From positions 5,354,327 to 5,418,326 of the forward strand of contig JABBOT010000016.1 of the NCBI GenBank assembly GCA_016165875.1: a stretch of 64,000 nucleotides of DNA, in the 5' to 3' direction. The notes below the pieces were generated by a model. It had not been told where the DNA came from, ran no database searches, and saw nothing but the letters and a program-made list of their open reading frames with translations. A program made the translations under genes and the position numbers. Of this stretch, positions 34,807-45,472 are shown in pieces. Position 1 is the first letter of the stretch; the number at the start of each line of letters is the position of its first letter. Origin of the DNA: Acanthopleura granulata. Its lineage: Eukaryota; Mollusca; Polyplacophora; Chitonida; Chitonidae.

Positions 34807-35651
34807 TAGTTCTAGCCGGCTTCCTCATAGATTGTTATCTATTGAGGCTAAATCCTAGATTCTTCCTACTCCTTCCTGCAGCCGTATTTTACCAAAATAC
34901 CGTGTTGTCCCTCTCAGTATGATGTTGGTATCAATAAAACATTAATCTCCATAGACCCACATGTCTAAGCTGTTTGTTGTCCCGTGTTGTCCGGTTGCAC
35001 AGCCTCTAATAAATGCACACGGTATCAATCGACGATAGATCCATGTCAAGGGTCACTGGCGCCTAAGTGGTCACTGGCGCCTAAGTGGTCACTGGCGCCT
35101 AAGTGATCACTGGCGCCTAAGTGATCATGTTAGTAACCGCGTCATAGTTTGGAAGGCCCGCTAGTCCTTTAGCGTTGCTGTTCGCTTTTCATATTGTAGA
35201 GCAATATCAGTTTTGTACTAAATTTTGTCTATGGCCGTAGAGATCTGCCAGTCCATAGGTGTCGAGCTGCACCAGGTGCTTTGGTAATGGCGTTTTACTT
35301 CCGAGTCTCCATTTGTAAGTCCGACAAGAGCCGAGTGCTCGACTAACGCCCCCCCACCCAAAACGCTGACGTTGTTGCTAACATGGCCACTCCGGCGCGA
35401 ATGATTTTCAAAATGGATAGACCGTCGAGGGATTTTGTACCCGTGTGCCTTTACTAGAGGCTCTGTCACCACATCACAAGGGAAAACGAACAGCTTAGAC
35501 ATGTGGGTCTACGGAAATAAATGTTTTATTAATGACAACAATAACTGATAGGGACAGAACGGTATGTTGATAAAATGCGGCTGCAGGGAGTAGGAAGGGT
35601 CTAGGGCTTAACCTCTATAGACAATAATCTATGGGTAAGCCTCTGGAGCTA
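34807..35651. mobile_element. 845-bp foldback element with 9-bp target duplication
   Basis: Nearly the whole element is an imperfect palindrome. The left arm (34807 to about 35195) begins TAGTTCTAGCCGGCTTCC. The right arm (about 35300-35651), read in reverse complement, begins TAGCTCCAGAGGCTTACC. Both continue CATAGATT, TCTAT, CTTCCTACTCC, GCAGCCG and CCCACATGTCTAAGCTGTT. GGGAGAAAG flanks it at 34798-34806 and 35652-35660. Long terminal inverted repeats with a 9-bp duplication fit a non-autonomous Mutator-like (MULE/foldback) transposon. No transposase is encoded. Confidence 0.88.
35051..35122. repeat. 18-bp minisatellite in one foldback arm
   Basis: Four copies of GGTCACTGGCGCCTAAGT (last one GATCACTGG...) start at 35051, 35069, 35087 and 35105. 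The opposite arm has a single matching unit at about 35385-35402, so the expansion happened within the element. Confidence 0.93.
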
Positions 35652-35975
35652 GGGAGAAAGGTGTAGATGAAGACATTTGACAGTATAGCTACAGATATTT
35701 GGCCACTCATGAAGAAGGTTTGGGCTTTAAGGTCGCTCATCAACAATTCAGATATTCATTGAGGAAATCCCGCTAGTTTTAAGAAAAGCCACCAAGATGT
35801 GTTTGGTGCCTAAGTGGAGAATCCATGCTGATACACACACATATAAACAGCTCGTACATTTTTAGATAGGAACGTTACAGAAAATGTACAGTTTTTCGGA
35901 ACATTTTAGGACCACTTTCACAATTTTATAACTATTCATTGATTTCTGTTAACCAACTGTGTCCCTGAAACAGGT

Positions 35976-36046
35976 TTATCTATTTGATTGGTGTTTTACG
36001 CTGTATTTCAGAATATTTCACTTTTTGGACGACGGCCAGCATTATT
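35976..36046 (-). mobile_element. SINE1 tail fragment
   Basis: TTTGATTGGTGTTTTACGCT, CAGAATATTTCACTTTTTGG and ACGACGGCCAGCATTAT are the reversed SINE1 tail. The AAAT repeats are nearly lost and the body is missing. Confidence 0.75.
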
Positions 36047-36559
36047 GCGCCATTATTTGTACTGGAAACAGGTTTACTGTCGTGAATTTAAATTCACGTT
36101 CGAGCATTCGGCTGGAGAGGAAAGAATCTGATCATTTAGACTCATTCTACATCTAACACGAATGCAACATGTCCTTATATAAATGCTGTAAAAAAGGGTG
36201 ATGTCAGTCAAGTAAAGTCATTACAAAAAATATATCCTAAAACAAATGGTTAGCTCTACAATGTCTGGTCATAACTGAGGTTAAATTTTTATAGAAATCA
36301 ATCTTCACCTCCCACCAGGTGTGAGGGTTTTCTTCGCAAACGTGGTAGTAGGCGCTTTGGGTTACAGAAAATGACGTATTTCGAAACTTCTCGGTTAATA
36401 AAACTTATCACTCATGTAATATTGGCCCCTCAGAAAGTAAAAGCATTACCATTCATTTTACGAGGGATTCAGTACAATCCATTCGTTATATGTGGTAGAT
36501 ATTGCCCTTGTACACATAGGAACATCAATTAAAAGCCACATTGTCTGGAATGGAGTCAT
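36047..36559. other. Unassigned DNA
   Basis: No recognised gene or repeat. Confidence 0.45.
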
Positions 36560-36860
36560 TTGTTAGCTTTTCACAAGATCCTCTTAGGGATAGGTGCAAG
36601 TGCACCGAGTTTCACTACACTATTATAAAATTTGCGTGAAATTACGGCTAACAAGTTGCCAGGAGTTTTCACTGTAAAATATCGGCCAAAAATATCATCG
36701 TTTCTGTTTCTTCTAAAATAATCGTAGAAATACCGGAGCTAGTGTAGAAAATACAGACTTTTCTAACAGTAAGCATGAATGTGTTATTCTAAAAGAAGCC
36801 GAGCAACCTTTGACTACTTTTTCAAAGATTCATGACCAGTGGGGTTAGATTTTCATTGTG
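36560..36860 (+). repeat. Dispersed repeat shared with 54.95-55.45 and 61.59-61.75 kb
   Basis: TTATAAAATTT, GTTGCCAGGAGTTTTCACTG, AATATCATCG, GTAGAAATACCGGAG and ACTTTTCTAACAGT occur in order here and near 55.0-55.4 kb; the first half also occurs at 61.6-61.75 kb. It shows the ancestral orientation of the sequence that became a hairpin at 55.24-55.38 kb. Confidence 0.6.
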
Positions 36861-37084
36861 ATACAGAAATACAGTTATGTAAGAAACGGATAGATCAGCA
36901 AAGGTTTACATGACAGCTAAGAAGTATTACAAGACCATATAGCGATGAGAAACCTTTCTCGCCTAATGTAATTCGGGTCTTTATTGTTCAATCCTCCCTT
37001 TGCGATTCTTGGACAAATTGGTGACGTCGAAGTCGTATAGAACAGACGGAAACAGAACACTGATCAATCCGCCTTGATCAATCC
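36861..37084. other. Unassigned DNA
   Basis: No recognised gene or repeat. Confidence 0.4.
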
Positions 37085-37330
37085 CTCCGGGGCAGAGGGA
37101 GCTAACGGGCTGTTGCAGCGTAATTACACACGTGCCTCTCAACAGTGCAACCGCTGTGAGATCAAACCCATTTCACGCTGGTCTCCTCTCCGGCCATGCG
37201 TTTGAAGGTTTGCCAGCTACCTGGTCGTGGTTTTCACCCCGGGTTCTGCCCAGTTCCCTCCCACCATAATGCTAGCCGCCGTCGTATAAGTGAAATATTC
37301 TTGAGTACGGCTAAAACACCTACGAAATAT
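37085..37330 (+). mobile_element. SINE1, decayed near-complete copy
   Basis: GAGCTAACGGGCTGTTGCAGCG (A-box region, degraded), GTGAGATCAAACCCATTTCA (B-box region), CTCCTCTCCGGCCATGCG, GGTTCTGCCCAGTTCCCTCC, CACCATAATGCTAGCCGCCG and GAAATATTCTTGAGTACGGC follow SINE1 order. The AAAT tail is absent, and an oppositely oriented SINE1 begins within 10 bp. Confidence 0.85.
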
Positions 37331-37337
37331 GTAAATT

Positions 37338-37497
37338 TCACTAGTGTTTTACCCGTATTCAAGAATATTTCACTCATACCAGGCGGAAATCCATTCGCAG
37401 ATTGTTGGCAGAACATCCCACGTAGCTCCGAGCTCTTACCAGCATCGGTAAGAGGCTCCTGGGTCATTGTACCGCACAAGCACGCTAACCACTTGGA
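37338..37497 (-). mobile_element. SINE1 with core deletion, tail to tail with its neighbour
   Basis: GTGTTTTACCCGTATTCAAG, AATATTTCACTCATACCAGG, then a jump to GATTGTTGGCAGAACATCCC, CGTAGCTCCGAGCT, GAGGCTCCTGGGTCATTGTA and GCACGCTAACCACTTGGA. The GC core hairpin is deleted. The A-box end is preserved at right. Confidence 0.85.
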
Positions 37498-38539
37498 GTA
37501 TGTGAATATATAAACAAAGACATGGGAGGAAGTGAAAATGTAAAAAAATGTGACACACGGTTACTTATCAGCAGCTTAACTTCTTTGCTATCCAAATTAT
37601 ATTAATTTATAGGCAAAACGTTTGGTTAACATTGCAAGATGTTCAACGTTTGATGGCTGTGTTGAGATTTTATGGTGTAGATTCAAGGGATGTCAATTTG
37701 ATGCACTGCCCCGCAGATTAGATTTTACTGGACGTTGATTGGCAGGATTTACATCACGGTGCTCGTCTGTCTGCAGGAATATGGCGGGCAGCCAGAGGGC
37801 AAACAAGGGCGTTCACACTGATCCATCAGTTTTATCAATCAGTTTGCCAAACTCGATTAGGACTTGATTTATATTTGAGAATAATTTACTAGATGGATGA
37901 CAATCTGACAAACCTTGGGTTACATCAGATATTCGTGTGTGAGAGGTGCGTTAAATGTGATGTGAACTTTTATTCACTCTTCCGATGCGTCTCCTACATC
38001 CAATACACTGCTTACCTTAAGAAAACAGTGCGGTCGGAAGCGTTTACATGTTGATGTATAAAAAAATTAAAAATTGGGATGAAGGATCTACTTTTTTGTC
38101 AGTGTGTGAAAATGCCTTCATATCAGCGAATTTGAAATTAATCTTTGCTGTTCTTGAGAGAAAGGCGGGAAATTGTCTTAGCTTACAGATCCTCAAATTA
38201 CCACAGTGACGGCTTCCAACTTGTAGCTTTTTTATGTGAACTGCCCAGTTTTTATATGTCGCATTTTGACCTGTCAAAGTCAGAGTTTGACAACTGCGGT
38301 GCCTTTTCAAACGCTATTGCTGACAGCGCGGCTTTGGAAATGCTCATCCTCGACCCGTTTTACTTGTTTTACACCAGTAATAACCGGGCGCAGTAATCTT
38401 GAGCAACTGAATGGAAACAACATTGTGACAGGTAATAAAAGATTTTTTACGGGTGAACAATATAGAAACCATAACGGGGATTTGGGGGCTAACAACTGAT
38501 TAGTGCCAATCAGTCGATCTTTGGCTCTTATGTTGGTTT
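37498..38539. other. Unassigned DNA
   Basis: No recognised gene or repeat. Several overlapping frames of 62-88 codons on both strands near 38.0-38.5 kb look like chance. Confidence 0.5.
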
Positions 38540-38677
38540 GTTTATGTATCTGATTGCTGTTTACGCTAGAGGAGGGGATATTTCACTCACTTTATACGGA
38601 GGCCACCATTAGGGATGGAGGTTACCCACGACTACCAGGGCGCTGCTGGCAGACCTTTCAACGTACGACGAGAGAGG
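38540..38677 (-). mobile_element. SINE1, decayed fragment
   Basis: GTTTATGTATCTGATTGCTG, TTTACGC, ATATTTCACTCACTTTATAC, GGAGGCCACCATTAGGGATGG, ACCCACGACTACCAGGG and TTTCAACGTACGACGAGAG follow the reversed SINE1 order. The head is lost. Confidence 0.7.
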
Positions 38678-40803
38678 AACAGCCCAAAATATTACCTTGC
38701 CTAAAATATCTCCGTTACCAGTTAAAATCGGTAATAAATTTCGTGAATTACATAATGCAGGTCGCTTTAAAACATTTCAAGGACCATTTAGGGACCATTT
38801 TAACACTCCATCAAGTTTGACAATTTCTCAAAGGCAATAATTAATTTAATTTATTAATTCGAGCCATTCTTGATAAACAGATCAATTTTCATTTGATTAA
38901 CAAATATGGATTTTTTCCGGTGTATTTAAATACAGAGCCGCGTGACTGTACTTTCTCCTCACAGCGCTTATCCAGCGCCACTCCCACACACTTTGACAAA
39001 TGAAGGTGATTAGAACATTGCGGATTGGAAGAGTGCCCTGTCATTTTGTCCAAGAGGGGCCCCAGGTTACTCAAGTTCACGTAACACTGCGCAATCTTTG
39101 AGAAACTGGCTCCTGATTTGCTACGTTTTAGTAAACAGTAGATTATCAGTCCAGATGTATGTATGCTGATCACAAACGTAAGCAAGTTCTTTCTGGCCTT
39201 TTGCCAAATTACTCATGTATCAAAGGTGGCGGGTTTGTCCGCCGGTACCCGAGTGGTCACTGTATTGTCTGTCACCCTGATCACATGCTATAGCCTCTTC
39301 ACCAGAGTTGCCCGGTGACCCTATTTACTCACCCTGTCTATACAAAGTCCATCATGTTTAAATGGGTCGTATTCCCAGAGGCGATTCTTGAGAAATAAAA
39401 TTTCTCCTCGGTTCAGACCTAAGACAAAGTGTAAGTGGACGGAGATGGCGCTGGTTGCACGCCACCCCGAACACCCCAACCCAAACTCCACCTCCCCTCC
39501 CCAGTACACCAACATTTCATTCGGCGTTTGTCTACAGGGATAACCCTCGCTACATAGTACGCAGTTAAAGTGTAACAATTTTAAAGGACAAGGTTCACGA
39601 GTGTAACAAGTTTAAAAGAAATGGTTCACGAGTGGAACAAAAGAAATGGTTCATAACACTAAGCACGCCAGGAGAGTAGACTATAATAAAGATTGAAAAC
39701 TTATGTAAGCTTACTTTTTATACGTTGAAAGTTTATTTACTGTTCAAGGGCTTCCAATATACAGCGACCTTCCACTTCCACAGTATGAACACTTGAAATT
39801 TTATTTTTAAGTATGTCTCTTCCTTTGTGACTCTTTTAATTTTTAGGACAGATATAAGTAGTGCTGCAAGGAAAAATTAAATTCCTGTCAATTTTTCTCG
39901 GAAGAGTAAAGATATGGATATGTTGTTAAGTAGACGATGTGAAAAAAGAGAAGCTGTGTTCCTTTTACAATTACATGTATACTGACTAAATAGAGGGGAC
40001 CAGAATTTGAAGACTTTGGGTGGTCGCTGAAAGTAGTGCAGTGCTTTAATTTCAACATGGCCACCACTGATATCAGTGACCAGTCTTTGAAATTAGACAA
40101 GCTGAAGAGCCCTTGATGCGCATGCATGGTTGGACTGTTCACAACAATTTACTTGATTTTAGGTGTAGTGCAAAATGTTTCCATTCCAGACTGGACGTGT
40201 CGTCCCTTGGCCGATAGAAGGTCTTCTGGGGACACATGCCATATTTCATTAGTCGGTCATCAGCGCTGGACACGGATTTCAACAAAGGGACAGCAATCAA
40301 GGTGTCAGGGAGATTGTGATTGCCGAGTGTTGCGGTCTCCGGGAGTGACAGGGGCAATGTCTCGCTGAGTACACAGACTGGTCAGAGCAAAATTTCCTCA
40401 CCCAAAGGGATTTTCCATTATCAGAGCAGCTGGAGTACTGATAAGGTATGCAAATTAGCTAAGTTGGTTCTAAAACTGGCTTCAAAAGTAGTACAAGAGC
40501 TAGTAAACAGATGAAGTCTTACCGTGTTGGATTTAAAGGAGAAAATCGGGAACGTAGATCAAATGTAGAGATGCCGGATACAACCGTTTGAATTCACAAA
40601 TTATTAAATTTATTAATTATAACCAGTCAAAAGTAAGACAACATGTAAGTCTATATGGATTTTGCCGGGGGGGGGGAGACTACGTCACGTCAGTTGCGCA
40701 GTGCTTTAGACTTTGGTCTTGAAATTGTCTGACACCCTTTACATGGAATGAGTGTCCAATGTCTCTTTCCCCCCTCCCCCCATGCCCAATTGATTATTTT
40801 AAA
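38678..40803. other. Unassigned DNA
   Basis: About 2.1 kb without a recognised gene or repeat. A near-duplicate GGTTCACGAGTGTAACAA / GGTTCACGAGTGGAACAA pair occurs at 39592-39640. A 9-G run lies near 40669. Confidence 0.5.
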
Positions 40804-40915
40804 ATTTATTTATTTGCTTGGTGAGAATTTCACGTATGCGACGACGACGGAAGAGCCAAGCGAAAACTCACGACTATGCTAACAGATCTTCGCGTAAGCT
40901 GGACTTGAAGATTAG
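40804..40915 (-). mobile_element. SINE1, strongly decayed fragment
   Basis: ATTTATTTATTTGCTTGGTG, ATTTCACGTATGCGACGACG, GGAAGAGCCAAGCGAAAACT, CACGACTATGC and AGCTGGACTTGAAGA keep the reversed SINE1 order with the middle eroded. Confidence 0.6.
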
Positions 40916-41187
40916 CCTGTTGAGACAAAATATATATATTTTGTCTGTGCGTTTTATTATATAAATTCAGATGAAGTATGTACCTTGTATATAGCAAAAT
41001 GATATCCATCCCAGACCACCTTCGCTGACCAGAGCTACCTGCCTAAGTAACAGAAGATTGCACGGTCACTAGAAACCCTTATATAAAGTCTAACCGCCGT
41101 GCCGACGTTATGGTCTTTCCTATGATATGTCGCGGCTCGGAGGCCAGCAGCCGCCCGTAGCCCAGTATGCTTCTCCACAGATTTTAT

Positions 41188-41320
41188 TCATGTATTCATC
41201 TGATTATTGATTAACACAATATTTCGGAATATTTCCCTTATACGATGGCGGTCAGTGTCATGGTTGCATGGAGGGAACAGGAGTGCCCGAGATAAACCAA
41301 CGGCTTTAGGCAAGGTACTG
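41188..41320 (-). mobile_element. SINE1, strongly decayed fragment
   Basis: TTCATCTGATTATTGATTAA, AATATTTCCCTTATACGATG, GCGGTCAGTGTCATGGTTGC and GTGCCCGAGATAAACC correspond to the reversed tail and core. Downstream bases are no longer alignable by eye. Confidence 0.55.
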
Positions 41321-42169
41321 ACGATATTGGCCACATGTTACGCACAGATATGCAGATGGTATAGATGGAAGACCACTGGTCTTCAACGAAGAAGCAGTTA
41401 GACCACGCAGGCCACGGTACGAGCGTCGTCGACCACACATCGTCATCCAGGCGCCACCAATAGTGAAACCGGAGGAATGTACATGCAGATTCTATGTCGA
41501 AGGCCATCCAAAAGATTTTCCATCGTCATTGTGAAAGAGGGCAAGCTGCATGTTTTATTGCATGCAACCTGAGATTGCGAATAGATTTTGTTTTCGTTTC
41601 TGAATGCGGGCCATCGGGTTTACCGGTTTGAGAAAGGCACCGGGCCAGATGGCCCCACTGTATTTTCTTTATAGCTCCCCTGGTTCAGTCTTGGGTGCTG
41701 CAGAAAGAGAATCGAGGTCAAATCTCGTTTGGACATACACAGTAAATCTTTCAACTATTACCACCTGTTGACATATGTTGTTTCAGTTTCATGACATCAC
41801 CAAAGAAGGCCATGCATACATATCAGGAAAATGGGCGTGTGTGAGGTGTGCTCCTGTCGCGATTACGCTGCGCAATGCGTGCCAACATTTTTACATTCAT
41901 TTGTCATCCAATTTTTAAAATTTTTTAAAACGGTCCCGTAAAATTGATTGAAAAGAAATGACCCAGTATTAGATCATGTTGAGGGATTTCAGATATTGAG
42001 GCCGATTTAAATGCCACAAATTTAATTTTATCGCTTCAGCGGGAACAAAGCTACAAAGCAGAAATTACCTGCCATTTAAATAATCATTAATATCAGCTAA
42101 TTATCAAACACTTCTATTCCACGCGTCTACTCCTGATTAGGAAAACATTTATGTCAATGAACAGCTGTT
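41321..42169. other. Unassigned DNA
   Basis: No recognised gene or repeat. Confidence 0.5.
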
Positions 42170-42560
42170 ACATCAAAGAACATTCTTCATCCAGTAAAAT
42201 TTCAAACCATTCCGAGTAAACCAAAATTCAGCGCATGCTTTTGTCAGCAGATCTTGTGCCAATCCCTAAATCAGCATAATTTCAAAACATTTCTTCGACT
42301 GCATAATTTGAACACATTCTCTTGCTAGCATAACTGGAACGCATTCCTTCAAAAGTAAGATTCAAAACATAATACTTAGCCAATATGGCTTCGACATACA
42401 TACTTCAATACAGCCCCTGGTCAGTATAATTTCAAATAATCCTCCTTCATTAATTTATTTTCACACAATCCTCCTTCATCCATGTAATTTCACACAATCC
42501 TCCTTCATCCATGTAACTTCAAAACAATCTTTCCTTAGTATAATTTCAACACACCAACCT
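42170..42560. repeat. Degenerate ~27-bp repeat field
   Basis: Many diverged units of the pattern ATAATTTCAAAACATTCCTT-CATC, such as CAGCATAATTTCAAAACATT and two near-identical CACACAATCCTCCTTCATCC units near 42462-42520. It is the eroded counterpart of the clean array at 42.99-43.14 kb. Confidence 0.7.
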
Positions 42561-42985
42561 TTTAACACATTACATCGCAAGTGAGACGATAAGGCGGAAA
42601 TTTGGCCCACAGGCGATGGCTTAAATCGGTGGAAAAATATTTTCTTTCATTTTTTTTATTTTTACAGGTTTAATACATAATATTTGTTTTATATATGTTT
42701 GTAAAAAAGCGTAGCTTTTGGAATCGCTATAGATGTTACAGCTATGTGAAAACGTCCCACTGTCCTATTCGGTTCTTTTCAAACCCATTTGGACCCTTTC
42801 CTGTCTTGATTTAGAGATGAAAGAAGTTGTGCCCCAGACCACAATGTGTACAGGACTTAAATGTTTCAGCACTCTGTGCAGAAGACATTTTTGGGTACGA
42901 ATTCCTTCATGGTTAAAACAATAACCTTACCTTTTGCTTTACAAGAACACTGCTTTACCCCCTCACCTCCTCTCAGCACATTTAT
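42561..42985. other. Unassigned spacer between the two 27-bp arrays
   Basis: No repeat units are recognisable here. A T-rich stretch lies at 42.64-42.66 kb. Confidence 0.45.
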
Positions 42986-43140
42986 CTGTCAGTGTCATTT
43001 CAACAAATTCTTTCGTCGGTATAACCTCAACACATTCCTCCTTCAGTCTAACTTCAACAAATTCCTTCGTCATTATGACTTCAACAAATTCCTTCGTCGG
43101 TATGACGCCAACGCATTCCTTCGTCAGTAGAATTTCAACA
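42986..43140. repeat. 27-bp minisatellite, about 5-6 copies
   Basis: Units such as CAGTCTAACTTCAACAAATT-CCTTCGT and CATTATGACTTCAACAAATT-CCTTCGT follow head to tail at 27-bp steps. Because 27 is a multiple of three, both strands show open frames with a 9-residue repeat; nothing else supports a protein. Confidence 0.9.
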
Positions 43141-44805
43141 GGTAAACATGGGAAAACAAAACAGACTTCGCAGCAAACAAGTCTCGTTTCATCGCCTGGA
43201 GAAATTTTCCGCCCTGTTGATCTTGATTTATTGAGTATAAATTTGCTCCCGGGCAAGCAGTGAGGAACCATTCCCACCGGGTGTAATTCGGGTCAAAGCT
43301 AAGTAATCTGTTGTTTATTCCAGCATTTACGCTGACGTTTCATGGACATAACTGATAGCATATTACTCTTGCAGTGCACAAAAACAATAGACAGACGGGG
43401 ACCGAATCGACATTGTGTGGAAAAAATGTATCCCACTGCCACTTCCCAAACGCTGATTAATACCATGAAGATGCCACTTATGCAGAATTTTATTTAAATT
43501 GAAGAATTAAATAAATCATATTGTTTGATTTATGACGATCACCAGTATCTCAGCTCTAATGCCTGTTACAATCAATTAACTATTCACCTTGTACGATGAA
43601 TTAATGATTAAAGTTGATGGAATCAGCACGTGACAAGTTGGCTTCCAGCTGCATTGTCTTCCCGAAGGCGTTTATCCGTAATAATGCAAGGTTTCGGGAA
43701 GCCGCTCACGACAAAATGCATTTTTCTGGAGAAAAAGATGCTGTAAATTTGTGTTTTACCAATGGCAGTTGATAGCCGCTGGCTAACTGCCAATTTTGAA
43801 GAAAGATGTTTTCCATTTGCTTTACCAGCTGCTTGCTAAACGAAGCTAAAATTTGAAGCAATTAAAACAAGGCAGGCTACGTTTTGTGTTATGTTTAATT
43901 TTGCCAAGACACATGCATGCACTCAGATGTTGGCAAGTTATGACTGGCCTGAATAATGTGACTTAAAAAGTTATATTTTGTAAGGTAGTTCAATGTGTTT
44001 TAAAAATGAAAGACAGCATCGCCATCGACGTTGTCAATCAATTCAAATGTAGAGTGGACTGTGTAGAATATTTCTGGAATATGAACATAGTCTACAATAA
44101 AGACTTGTTTTTAAGACGAGGACTTCATTTCCTCGAGTGATCTCAGAATTATTCAAAACAAGTGCAATGCTAGATAATGGGGGAGGGGGGGAGTCCAGCA
44201 TGTTTTGACTGAGAGCTGCACGAGTTATCTAAACTGTGATAGACTTTACTTTAAACCCTGTTTCTGACACCGCAATGTTTGAAATTGTTTTCAAGCTCTT
44301 GTATAATACGATGCCAAAAAAATTTTTTTTTTATCTCTTACAGTTATCTGTTGCAATGTGGCTTCAGAGTTCTATGTCAGGAAATTCTGTAGCTATAAAA
44401 CAATGTAGTCTATTCGTAAAACAGATTTCCTCGGAAGGTCTATCTATTAGCCCACGGAAAACGGCCATTTCTGATTCAACCCATCAGATGCACTATCAAT
44501 GTCGGTTTTTTTCTTGCCTTTAGTTATTCCAGTCGCCTTAAGGTTACACGAGCGGATTGAGTTTCCTCAGTGTTTGTGCAGTAAATCTGACAACTTCAAG
44601 CCTGAATATACATATTCCTAAACTCGTGCGTGGTGTCACCCCACAGCACCGGATGTAGCTTGGATCTGGTGTATGAATGTCTACAATGTATGAAAAAAAT
44701 CGACTTAGCATGATCATCTTTTTTCAGTTGTTGCTCCTGGAAGTGACGTAATCTTTGTAACCTCTAGGGCGTTGTTTGTGGGGAAGGGAGGGGGCGGCGG
44801 TGGTG
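43141..44805. other. Unassigned DNA
   Basis: About 1.7 kb with no recognised gene or repeat. A 95-codon plus-strand frame (44236-44523) has no recognisable domain. Confidence 0.5.
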
Positions 44806-44990
44806 TGTCTTCTTGTGACAACGCCAGCCCATGCCGCCATGTTCGCATCTGGAAAATCATGCCGTTTTCTTCCTCTAGCTGTTCAGTACTGAAAGCCAAC
44901 CGAGGCAAGAACAAAACCATTTTTAAAGTTTTGACCCAGATCTCCCGAGCCCGAATTTACGTAAGTCAGGAGGTTCGTCAGGTATGTGTA
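44806..44990 (-). mobile_element. SINE2, decayed copy
   Basis: GTCTTCTTGTGACAACGCC, TGCCGCCATG, CAGTACTGAAAGCCAACCGA, GGCAAGAACAAAACCATTTT, AAAGTTTTGACCCAGATC and CGAGCCCG follow the order of the better copy at 45.13-45.47 kb, only 0.3 kb away. Confidence 0.6.
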
Positions 44991-45127
44991 AATGAGCGGC
45001 AGTTCATTAGTCGCACCGTAGCTTTCTCCGCACTTACGCTATGACTAAAGTAGTGAATGAAGTAAATAAGTGTATCTTTTTTTTTTCACTAATGCCTTTC
45101 AACTGAGCGAGTGATGAGTGAATGCTT

Positions 45128-45472
45128 GGGGTTTGACGTCGTCCTTAACGATGTTTAAGTCATATGACGACGAGGAGTCGTTCTTGCGTGTGCATACAGT
45201 GTGTCTTCTTGTGGCAGGGCGAGTCCATACTGCCAAAGTGCTGCCGTCACTGGAACATGATGCCGGAGACAGCACACATGACACCCCACCCTGTCACATT
45301 ATACTGACACCGGGCCGACCAATCCTGCTTCCTTGCTCTGACATCCCAATGCTGGGAGCCAAGCGAGGCAGCAACTAGTACCAATTTAAGTCTTTGGCCA
45401 GACCTGAACCTGGATTTTCTGGCCTCGAGGCGGACGCTCTAACCACTAAATTACCGAGACAGCCCCTAATTC
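45128..45472 (-). mobile_element. SINE2, best-preserved copy
   Basis: On the minus strand it starts with a tRNA-like head: GGGGCTGTCTCGGTAATTTA then GTGGTTAGAGCGTCC (A box), and GGTTCAGGTCTGG (B box) about 35 bp later. The body runs back through CCAATTTAAGTCTTTGG, AGGCAGCAACTAGTACC, CTTGCTCTGACATCCCAATG and GTCTTCTTGTGGCAGGGCG. It ends near TTTGACGTCGTCC, the reversed GAGTACGACGTAAAAC-type tail. Other copies lie at 54.06, 60.27 and 63.23 kb. The 86-codon frame inside is incidental. Confidence 0.8.

Larger units (their letters stand above)
33870..35830 (-). repeat. G-family dispersed repeat, copy with foldback insertion
   Basis: Reverse complement of 10705-11800 on both sides of an inserted 845-bp element: 33870-34797 matches 10866-11800 and 35661-35830 matches 10705-10860. 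Shared stretches include CACACGCAGGATGCGT, GGGACACATGACTA, TTTGAAGTAATACAACTTCT and AACAATTCAGATATTCATTG. An 80-codon frame at 33797-34039 is not kept in the other copy. Confidence 0.8.

Noticed and set aside
42934..43277. Overlapping 109- and 104-codon frames on opposite strands with 9-residue repeats
   Set aside because: They come from the 27-bp minisatellite. Being open on both strands argues against real coding.
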